Shown: positions 1-4,957 of the stretch, piece after piece
Layout of the letters: every line of letters starts with the position of its first letter
Numbering within the stretch: the first letter of the stretch is position 1
From: Eubacteriales bacterium
GTDB lineage: Bacteria > Bacillota_A > Clostridia > Christensenellales > Aristaeellaceae
Direction: 5' to 3'
Length of the DNA: 8,619 nucleotides
Assembly: GCA_029974855.1 (NCBI GenBank)
Contig: JARKQO010000068.1
Span: forward strand, 1-8,619
Notes under the pieces: model-generated
What the model saw: only the letters and a program-made list of their open reading frames with translations
What the model was told of the DNA's origin: nothing
Database searches by the model: none
Program-made: the position numbers and the translations under genes

Positions 1-19
1 GGCGGCGCGAAGCGCCGCC
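1..19. repeat. Perfect GC-rich hairpin at left edge
   Basis: An 8-bp perfect inverted repeat, GGCGGCGC and GCGCCGCC, separated by GAA (TTC on the minus strand). It could be the stem of a terminator whose tail lies outside the window, or part of a dispersed palindromic repeat. No T-run follows it on the plus strand, and the minus-strand tail would fall left of position 1, so the choice cannot be made here. Confidence 0.5.
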
Positions 20-40
20 AGTGGAATCCATTCATAAGGG

Positions 41-85
41 AAAAATTGAACATGGCAGCGGCGCTCCGGGAAAGGAACGCCGCTG
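41..85 (-). terminator. Candidate terminator or structured hairpin downstream of mrr
   Basis: The arms at 56-67 and 74-85 pair over 12 bp with a 6-nt loop. Eight pairs (CAGCGGCG with CGCCGCTG) are perfect. The inner four pairs contain a G-U wobble if the minus strand is transcribed but a C-A mismatch if the plus strand is, which favours function in minus-strand RNA, the direction of mrr. A run of five T on the minus strand (45-41) starts about 10 nt after the stem, farther than usual for an intrinsic terminator, so the assignment is tentative. The hairpin is GC-rich, unlike the mrr islet, and may belong to the original chromosome. Confidence 0.35.
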
Positions 86-220
86 TTTCATGGGCCTGTT
101 GCTTATTTTTCTGTCGGGGGCTATCCCCGTACCAACACGCATACATTCTCCAACGTGCTATATATTCGAATCATATGCCCACCAGACTTGGATATACCCA
201 CTCTATCATAAAAGACACAA

Positions 221-1093
221 TTAAATTGATAGAAACCATGCTTCGTCAATCACAAAGTCATTAACAGGAGCAACTCCCAGCTGCAATTCGCGTAATTTTT
301 CTACCAGTTCATCCCCATCAACCAAATCGATTGGTGTTGTACCGGACCTATTGGCTTCTTCTATTGCGGGTGTGGTAAATTTACCTGTTGTTATGAATAG
401 TCCTTTATCAGCTCTTCCTTGCATAGCTCCCCTAAAATCTCTAATTTCACCAGCTGAAACGCTTCCCGTATATCTTTTACACTGAAACATCATGTGAAAA
501 CTAATGATTCCATTTAATTTTACAATTCCCACCCCATCTATTCCACCATCACCAGTTTTTCCTGTGATTTTTACTTGTGTAAATCCCGACTCTCTCAATA
601 ACCTCTGGGTTAAACGCTCAAAAGCATCTGCTTTCAAATTAAACAAGACATTCTTTAATTTCTCACGCCATGTTTGAATTTCATCTGGAGTATCAATTCC
701 ATCATTTTCTAAGTTCTCATCCTCCACATTTAAATCTCCTGAATTTTTGACTTTTAAGAATGTCATTTCACGAACCTTTTGTACGATTTCACCAGGATTC
801 AGATCTTGCAACTCGCTACCCATAGCTGTCAATGCCCATACTCCACGTGCGGAATTTTCCAGGATTCCTACTTTTTTCATATATGTCCTTGTCCAAGCAA
901 GTCTATATTCAACTTCTGTTTTGCTGCTATCCCCATGCATAACCTCTTGTATTTCGGGGGATAACCCTAGTATTTCAATCGTCTTTTCATCAATTTCTTT
1001 AATTGTTCCGGATCCACCTAATTCCTTTATGGCTTGAAATAGCTCTTTCATCATTTCATTATAAGCGGGTATTTCTATACTGTTTTTCGTCAT
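221..1093 (-). CDS. mrr: Mrr-type (type IV) restriction endonuclease
   Basis: A 290-residue protein with the two-part Mrr layout. Residues about 7-95 resemble the Mrr N-terminal winged-helix domain, including a pattern like RGVWALTAMG at its end. Residues 96-145 form an acidic linker. Residues about 150-275 form the Mrr catalytic domain of the PD-(D/E)XK fold: AFE at 157-159, GDGGIDG at 181-187 with D186 as the likely metal-binding aspartate, and QCK at 204-206 supplying the Q-x-K element. A KGLFITTGKF segment at 230-239 is also typical. Members of this family cut DNA with foreign base modification, usually methylated DNA, in the cytoplasm. The start at 1093 was preferred over an in-frame ATG at 1114 because a GGAG at 1104-1101 sits 7 nt before it. 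No methyltransferase or specificity subunit lies beside it, as expected for a stand-alone type IV enzyme. The gene is AT-richer than its neighbours, which suggests transfer. All key residues seem present, so it is probably active. Confidence 0.9.
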   Translation of the reverse strand: MTKNSIEIPAYNEMMKELFQAIKELGGSGTIKEIDEKTIEILGLSPEIQEVMHGDSSKTEVEYRLAWTRTYMKKVGILENSARGVWALTAMGSELQDLNPGEIVQKVREMTFLKVKNSGDLNVEDENLENDGIDTPDEIQTWREKLKNVLFNLKADAFERLTQRLLRESGFTQVKITGKTGDGGIDGVGIVKLNGIISFHMMFQCKRYTGSVSAGEIRDFRGAMQGRADKGLFITTGKFTTPAIEEANRSGTTPIDLVDGDELVEKLRELQLGVAPVNDFVIDEAWFLSI

Positions 1094-1100
1094 AGATAAT

Positions 1101-1104
1101 CTCC
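1101..1104 (-). promoter_or_regulatory. Ribosome binding site setting the mrr start
   Basis: GGAG on the minus strand lies 7 nt before the ATG at 1093. The alternative ATG at 1114 has no comparable purine-rich site upstream and lies 5' of this motif, so translation most likely begins at 1093. Confidence 0.7.
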
Positions 1105-1114
1105 ATTCTTTCAT

Positions 1115-1443
1115 TGAATTTATAATTGCCTGCTTTAGAATATTTTACTGCGCTCCTAATCGGATCGGTTTGAATAGGTGTCAGATGATCCTGTGGTTGC
1201 TCCGATTCCTCCACCGTATCAGGAACGTAGTACATGGTCAAGATCAAGGACCTTTTTCGTTCTGCTATACGAGCGGTATATACCTTGAAACTATATTAAG
1301 TTTCTATGCACTCCTTTATCACCTTATGGGTAACTCTCTCAGGGCTTGTATCTCTCACCTTTCGCCGATCTTATCTAACAAAACTTTACCTTTACCCTCT
1401 CCAAAATCCACTTTACACTTTATATGAAGATATAACTATCCAC
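1115..1443 (-). other. Gene-free or decayed AT-rich stretch between rlmD-like gene and mrr
   Basis: About 330 bp without a convincing gene. On the minus strand one frame stays open from about 1247 to 1059, 62 codons from a TTG or about 58 from the ATG at 1235, overlapping the 5' end of mrr out of frame. Upstream of it the same frame is open for a further block with a single TAA in between. The translation includes MYYVPDTVEESEQPQDH and matched no family I know. It lacks a clear ribosome site. It may be a decayed gene from the incoming DNA, or simply the mrr leader. No convincing -35/-10 pair for mrr was found. A small AT-rich stem, TTATAT and ATATAA around CTTC, lies just past the end of the methyltransferase gene, but no good intrinsic terminator for that operon is visible. 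Confidence 0.4.
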
Positions 1444-2802
1444 CTATTTCCGGGAAAGAAGTACTACATTCTCCACCCCGCTGGCATAGCAGAACATATC
1501 CACGGGCTGGCAAGCCTCGAACCGATAGCCGCCTTCCATCAGCAAGGCCATATCCCGGGCCTGGGTGGGCACGTGGCAGCTCACGTACACCACCCGGCGG
1601 GGGGCGGCCTCCAGCACCGCCTGGACCACGGCGGGGTCCACCCCCTTGCGGGGAGGGTCCAGCACCACCACGTCCGGGCGCAGGCCCTGGGCCATCAAGC
1701 CGGGCAGCTTTTCCTCCACAGGGGCCGTGTAAAACCCCACATTGCCGATGCCGTTGCGCAGGGCATTACGCCGGGCGCTTTCCACCGCCTGGGGCACCAC
1801 CTCGATGGCGATGACCTTTTGAGCATGCCGGGCCATGCAAAGGGCGATGGTGCCCGCCCCCGCGTAGGCGTCCACCACCACATCCTCTGGGGTTAAAGCG
1901 GCAAAGACCAAGGCCTGTTCATAGAGCTTTTCCGTCTGGGCCGGGTTCACTTGGAAGAAGGACAGGGGGGAAATTTCAAATTCCAGCCCCAGCAGCTCCT
2001 CCACCAAAAAGTCGTCCCCATGGAGCTTTTGGCAGGTATCCCCCAAAATTACATTGTTCCGGGCGGCGTTCACGGTCAAATGCAGGGCGCAAAACCCAGG
2101 GACCCGCTCCGTAAGCTGAGAAATAAGAAAGGGAAGTTCCGGCAGCTGGGCCCGGGTGGCCACCAGCAGCACCATCAGGCTGCCGCTGCGGGTTCTGCGG
2201 GCCACCACATGCCGCAGCAGCCCCCGGTGGCTTTCCTCGTCATAGGGCTCCACTTTTCCCTGGCGCATCCAGGCCTTCACCGCCTGGATCACCGGGGCGA
2301 TACCGTCCATGGTCACAGGGCAGTCGGCAATGGGCACAATCCGGTGGCTGCGCTTGCGGTAAAAGCCCAGCACCGGCTCTTCCTTGGTACCCCCTACCGG
2401 CAAAGAGGTTTTGTTGCGGCCATGAAGGGGATTGGCCGCCCCCAGCACCGGAGGCACCTGCTCCGGGGCCACATCCAGGCCGCCGATGCGGGTGAGGGCG
2501 TCCAGCACATTCTGGCGCTTGGCCTCCAAGGTGGCCTCATAGCTCATGTGCTGGCCGCTGCAGCCGCCGCATTGCCCATAGACGGGGCAAAAGGGCTCCC
2601 GCCTTTCAGGAGACCGGCTTTCCAAGGCCGCCAGCTTGGCGAAGGCGTAGCGGGGCGTCACCTTCAGGGCTGTGGCCTGAAGCCGCTCCCCGGGCAGCGC
2701 CCCCTCCACGAATACCGTCTGCCCCTCGTGCTGGCAAATGCCTTCCAGCTCCGCCCCCAGGCGAAGGCAGCTGAGGGCCATGGATTGGTTTTTGACGATC
2801 AT
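1444..2802 (-). CDS. rlmD: 23S rRNA (uracil-C5)-methyltransferase, RlmD/RumA (TrmA) family
   Basis: A 452-residue cytoplasmic enzyme expected to transfer a methyl group from S-adenosylmethionine to C5 of a uracil in 23S rRNA. An N-terminal TRAM-like RNA-binding region covers about 1-60. Four cysteines, C72, C78, C81 and C161, match the spacing of the RumA iron-sulfur cluster ligands. The C-terminal methyltransferase domain has SFFQVNP (281-287), the SAM loop DAYAGAGT (311-318), DPPRKG (382-387), the nucleophile C409 in YVSCH, and the general-base candidate E444. The motif after the nucleophile reads SCH instead of the usual SCN, and the last motif reads MFCYASGVE where E. coli RumA has MFPHTGHLE, so the histidine two residues before the glutamate is glycine. 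The essential Cys and Glu are kept. The start overlaps the stop of the upstream AroA-like gene by ATGA, with GGAGG 6 nt before it, so the two are translationally coupled. In Gram-positives single enzymes can modify both U747 and U1939, so the target base is not certain. Confidence 0.9.
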   Translation of the reverse strand: MIVKNQSMALSCLRLGAELEGICQHEGQTVFVEGALPGERLQATALKVTPRYAFAKLAALESRSPERREPFCPVYGQCGGCSGQHMSYEATLEAKRQNVLDALTRIGGLDVAPEQVPPVLGAANPLHGRNKTSLPVGGTKEEPVLGFYRKRSHRIVPIADCPVTMDGIAPVIQAVKAWMRQGKVEPYDEESHRGLLRHVVARRTRSGSLMVLLVATRAQLPELPFLISQLTERVPGFCALHLTVNAARNNVILGDTCQKLHGDDFLVEELLGLEFEISPLSFFQVNPAQTEKLYEQALVFAALTPEDVVVDAYAGAGTIALCMARHAQKVIAIEVVPQAVESARRNALRNGIGNVGFYTAPVEEKLPGLMAQGLRPDVVVLDPPRKGVDPAVVQAVLEAAPRRVVYVSCHVPTQARDMALLMEGGYRFEACQPVDMFCYASGVENVVLLSRK

Positions 2803-4142
2803 GCCTTTCCTCCGTCCAAAAATGCCGGGGCCTCACAGGAAGCCCTGCCCCCCAGGGCCTGGTACAGGGCCAAAAACCCCGGCCAGGACTGATCCAGGAC
2901 CTCGGCCCCGGAAACCGCCAGGGGCCCTTCCGCCACCAAAGCCGCCAGGGCCGCCAGCAGCACCAGCCGGGTATCCCCCGCCGCGTCCACCTGAAAGCCG
3001 CCCTGAAGCCGGGAAGGACCCTGGATCACCAAAGCGTCCCCCTGGGGAGACAGGGCCGCCCGGGCTCCCATTTGGGTCAGGAGCGCCACCGTGGCCTCCG
3101 CCAGCCCCCTCGTTCCCGGTCCTCCGACGCCGGACAGCACGGATTCCCCCCAGGCCTGGGTGCACAGCAGCGCCAGCAGGGGCGACAGGTCCGCCACATC
3201 CCCGCAATGGGCCTTCAGGGGCAGCAACGGAGCCCTGGAAGGGCTGGTGAGGTACCATTCCTCCCGGGTGCCGAACACCGACAGGCCCATCTCCCCCAGC
3301 AAGGCCAAAATCCGGGCGTCTCCCTCGGGCCCCTGGGCGCTGCCCCGGAGGTTCTCCACCCGCACGCCGCTGCCCAGGGCGTTGGCGCAGAGCAAGGCCG
3401 CCCCCTGGGCCCAGTCCCCGGAAAGCTCCAGGTCCTCCGGCACGGCGGCCTGGGAAGGGGACAAGGTGAAAACCCCCGGCTCCTTCTCCTCATAGGGTCT
3501 CCCAAAGCGCCCCATCCACTCCAGGGTCCTGTCCACCCGGGAACGGTGGGTTATGGGCCCGGTGACGGTGAGCCGGGAAGGGGCGGCTTTGCCCTCCCGG
3601 TCCGTGGCATGGGAAAGGGCCATCAAAAGCCCCGAAACCAGCGCACCGGCCTCAGCGCCCTCCACCTGATAGTCTCCCGCGTGGAGCTTCCCGGAAATTT
3701 CCAACCGGAGGGCGGCCCCCTGGGAATCCCGGTTCAACGTGATGCCGGAATCCTCCCGACCCCGCAGCCCTTCCAGGGCGGTGAGAAGCGGGCCCTCTGG
3801 CTCCCGCTCCAGCGTCAGCGCGGCCTGCCGCCCCCGGACCGACAGGGCCGGGGCCAGCAGGGGCCAGGGGAAGCCCGGCCCAAAGGGGGGCAAGGGGCCT
3901 TCCCCCGGGCCCTGGAGGCCGGGCTCCACCCGCAGGATATCCCCCTCCCAGGAGGCCTGGGCCCCCAGGGCAGCCAGGCTGTCCTCCAACCCCTGCCCCC
4001 ACAGGGCCGGAGGGAGCCCATGCACCCGGCAATGTCCCCGCCCCAGGGCCGCCAGCAAAAGGGCCTGGCACATCTCGTCTTTGGCGGGAGGAACCCGGAC
4101 GCTTCCATGCAAACGGGCAGACTCAAAAATTCGGCAGGTCAT
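2799..4142 (-). CDS. aroA: AroA-family (EPSP synthase-like) protein with degenerate active site
   Basis: A 447-residue protein, close to the usual 430 or so of EPSP synthase, with the family's fold signals throughout: PPAKDEMCQALLLAALG (18-34), a GLLMAL segment (171-176), SRVDRTLEWMGRFG (201-214), GDWAQGAALLCANALG (242-257), GDVADLSPLLALL (314-326), GDTRLVLLAALAAL (389-402) and SWPGFLALYQALGG (419-432). EPSP synthase joins PEP to shikimate-3-phosphate in aromatic amino acid synthesis. Compared with E. coli AroA, K22 (here K21), D313 (D318) and R386 (R392) appear kept. The NxGTxxR loop, the SSQ motif, the KE..R of the LRxKExDR motif and K411 are replaced, and R27 is Q26. The frame is open and well formed throughout, so this is not simple decay. 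It may have a different substrate, a structural role, or be a paralogue beside a true aroA elsewhere. The start has AAGGAGG 7 nt upstream. It is the first gene of an operon with the downstream methyltransferase; no other aro gene is in view. Confidence 0.75.
   Translation of the reverse strand: MTCRIFESARLHGSVRVPPAKDEMCQALLLAALGRGHCRVHGLPPALWGQGLEDSLAALGAQASWEGDILRVEPGLQGPGEGPLPPFGPGFPWPLLAPALSVRGRQAALTLEREPEGPLLTALEGLRGREDSGITLNRDSQGAALRLEISGKLHAGDYQVEGAEAGALVSGLLMALSHATDREGKAAPSRLTVTGPITHRSRVDRTLEWMGRFGRPYEEKEPGVFTLSPSQAAVPEDLELSGDWAQGAALLCANALGSGVRVENLRGSAQGPEGDARILALLGEMGLSVFGTREEWYLTSPSRAPLLPLKAHCGDVADLSPLLALLCTQAWGESVLSGVGGPGTRGLAEATVALLTQMGARAALSPQGDALVIQGPSRLQGGFQVDAAGDTRLVLLAALAALVAEGPLAVSGAEVLDQSWPGFLALYQALGGRASCEAPAFLDGGKA
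2809..2813 (-). promoter_or_regulatory. Ribosome binding site of the rlmD-like gene, inside the aroA-like gene
   Basis: GGAGG on the minus strand lies 6 nt before the ATG at 2802 and is read within the last codons of the upstream gene. With the ATGA overlap this indicates translational coupling. Confidence 0.8.
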
Positions 4143-4149
4143 GGCATGT

Positions 4150-4156
4150 CCTCCTT
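4150..4156 (-). promoter_or_regulatory. Ribosome binding site of the aroA-like gene
   Basis: AAGGAGG lies 7 nt before the ATG at 4142. Another ATG 5 nt earlier is out of frame and meets a stop after two codons (ATG CCA TGA), so 4142 is the real start. Confidence 0.8.
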
Positions 4157-4190
4157 AGCCTGATACCACCAGATATTGTATGTGCAATAA

Positions 4191-4218
4191 ATTATAGCAT
4201 ATATAGGTAGAAAAACAA
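4191..4218 (-). promoter_or_regulatory. Promoter of the aroA-like/rlmD-like operon
   Basis: A perfect -10 (TATAAT, 4196-4191) is preceded by TGC, giving an extended -10. A -35-like TTGTTT (4218-4213) lies 16 nt upstream. The predicted start is near 4184, leaving a leader of about 40 nt. The -35 overlaps the last stem bases and T-run of the terminator of the upstream operon. Confidence 0.75.
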
Positions 4219-4243
4219 CGGGCGGCCCGGAAGCCACCCGTTG
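4211..4243 (-). terminator. Intrinsic terminator of the ATPase operon
   Basis: An 11-bp stem (4243-4233 with 4226-4216, CAACGGGTGGC pairing with GCCGCCCGTTG) with a 6-nt loop is followed by TTTTTC in minus-strand RNA. One pair is a G-U wobble on this strand but a C-A mismatch on the other, and only the minus strand has the T-run, so direction is clear. It lies 73 bp after the 107-codon gene and only 6 bp after the putative small ORF. Confidence 0.88.
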
Positions 4244-4249
4244 CAAAAC

Positions 4250-4324
4250 CTAACAATTTACCGACATTTTCTTCACCTTTTCGACAACCTTTTGGGACAC
4301 CCCTTCAAGGGTCCCTTCAGGCAT
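4250..4324 (-). CDS. Putative 24-residue small protein at operon end
   Basis: This short frame starts at an ATG overlapping the stop of the 107-codon gene by 8 nt (ATGCCTGA) and ends at a TAG 6 nt before the terminator stem. It encodes MPEGTLEGVS, then a lysine- and valine-rich segment QKVVEKVKKM that could form a short amphipathic helix, then SVNC. Favouring it are the tight fit between the previous stop and the terminator, and the protein-like sequence. Against it, GGAGG directly abuts the ATG with no spacing, the third-position GC (about 54 percent) is lower than in neighbouring genes, and the length is tiny. It could also be a C-terminal tail of the 107-residue protein cut off by a frameshift. 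Function is unknown. Confidence 0.3.
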   Translation of the reverse strand: MPEGTLEGVSQKVVEKVKKMSVNC

Positions 4325-4640
4325 CCTCCAAAGGGTTCCGCCTTCGGGCGGGCCTGGCCTCCTCCTGGGGGAAAACGTAGCTGATCTCCATCCGGTCAAA
4401 GGAAACGGAATCTACAAAGTGCTCGGGCAAAAAGCGGGTGAGGGCGTAGGCCTCCCAATCCGCCTGGTGCCGGGGGAGCCAGAGGGGCTGGCTCAGGTCC
4501 ATCTGGGGCAGGGCCTGGCGCAGGGCCTCTTGGGGGTCCTCCCGGGAGCAGGGCAGCAAAAAATCCCGAAGGCATTTGTGCCCTTTCATCAGGCGAATCC
4601 ACAGCCTGCCCTCCTCCGGGGCCTTCTGAGGCGTGCTCAT
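4317..4640 (-). CDS. Conserved-looking hypothetical protein, 107 residues
   Basis: I do not recognise a named domain. The protein looks soluble, with no signal peptide or membrane segment. Notable parts are an N-terminal GRLWIRLMKGHKCLRDF stretch (11-27), PLWLPRHQADWEAYALTRFLPEHFVDSVSFDRMEISYVFP in the centre to C-terminal half (52-91, with tryptophan and aromatic residues spread along it), and a basic end around R97-R101. The style suggests a small lineage-specific family of Clostridia, but this is from impression, not a search. Its ATG overlaps the stop of the Dabb gene by ATGA, so it is translated in a coupled way as part of the Ca2+-ATPase operon. A weak GAGG precedes the start by 4 nt. 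Third-position GC matches its neighbours, which supports real coding. Confidence 0.75.
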   Translation of the reverse strand: MSTPQKAPEEGRLWIRLMKGHKCLRDFLLPCSREDPQEALRQALPQMDLSQPLWLPRHQADWEAYALTRFLPEHFVDSVSFDRMEISYVFPQEEARPARRRNPLEDA

Positions 4641-4930
4641 GGAGCCTCAAAGTCCGCGCTGGCGCTGCGCTCCACCACAGAATGCATGTGGGCCTTTACC
4701 GGCAGGTGGACCGGATGGGCCTGGTAGGCGTCGTAGGCCTCCCGGCTTTCCAGCACAGTCACCAGGCACAGATCGCAGCTGCGGGGGTCTCCCTTCTGGT
4801 CCTTGTACGCCTTCACGCTCACCAGCCCGGGGATTTTTCCCTCCATGCCCCTGAGGGTATCCAGGGTTTTCTGGATGATTTCCTCGTTATCCCTTTCCTT
4901 GAGCCAGTACATCACGATATGGTGGAACAT
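4637..4930 (-). CDS. Dabb-family (stress-responsive A/B barrel) protein
   Basis: A 97-residue protein of the Dabb fold, a dimeric alpha/beta barrel of the ferredoxin-like type. The family start is seen in FHHIVMYWLKE (2-12), the middle strand in SCDLCLVTVLES (51-62), and the typical signature in YDAYQAHPVHLPV (66-78), followed by an acidic DFE close to the end (93-95). Members of this family are found in stress responses and as small enzymes or cyclases; the exact reaction here cannot be told. It has no membrane segment and should be cytoplasmic. It lies 27 bp after the ATPase stop and overlaps the next gene by ATGA, so all are probably co-transcribed. A GAGAGG lies 4 nt before the ATG, with further purine-rich sequence upstream. 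Confidence 0.85.
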   Translation of the reverse strand: MFHHIVMYWLKERDNEEIIQKTLDTLRGMEGKIPGLVSVKAYKDQKGDPRSCDLCLVTVLESREAYDAYQAHPVHLPVKAHMHSVVERSASADFEAP

Positions 4931-4957
4931 GCCGCCTCTCTCCCTTGTTGTGATTTT

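Larger units (their letters stand above)
121..1440. other. AT-rich islet carrying mrr (probable acquired DNA)
   Basis: Base composition changes sharply near 121 and again near 1440. Inside, codons end mostly in A or T and intergenic DNA is AT-rich; outside, genes use mostly G or C third positions. The only intact gene inside is the Mrr-type endonuclease, and defence genes are commonly gained this way. No integrase, transposase or terminal inverted repeat was found. A 10-bp direct repeat (TCCGGGAAAG) occurs at 65-74 and 1449-1458 near the two edges. The stretch from 86 to 220 holds only a short hairpin (CGGGG at 115-119 with CCCCG at 125-129), and no gene or tRNA was seen there. Confidence 0.6.

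Noticed and set aside
160..195. Sequence resembling a tRNA T-loop and CCA end (ATTCGAATC then CCACCA)
   Set aside because: The T-stem does not pair and no matching acceptor, D or anticodon arms can be found upstream.
21..264. Two short plus-strand frames at the left edge
   Set aside because: No ribosome site, they overlap each other and a hairpin, and the peptides look random.
1306..1896. 196-codon plus-strand frame spanning the spacer and the rlmD-like 3' end
   Set aside because: Its composition changes abruptly at the gene border and most of it is antisense to the methyltransferase.
1951..2892. 313-codon plus-strand frame opposite the rlmD-like gene
   Set aside because: A His/Gln/Gly-rich shadow of the methyltransferase with no motifs.
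3072..4163. 363-codon plus-strand frame opposite the aroA-like gene
   Set aside because: Low-complexity Pro/Gly/Gln/Arg composition typical of antisense frames in GC-rich genes; no ribosome site or recognisable domain.
4293..4314. Imperfect palindrome GGGACCCTT / AAGGGGTGTCCC as a terminator
   Set aside because: It has bulges and no T-run on either strand; the hairpin at 4216-4243 is a much better terminator.
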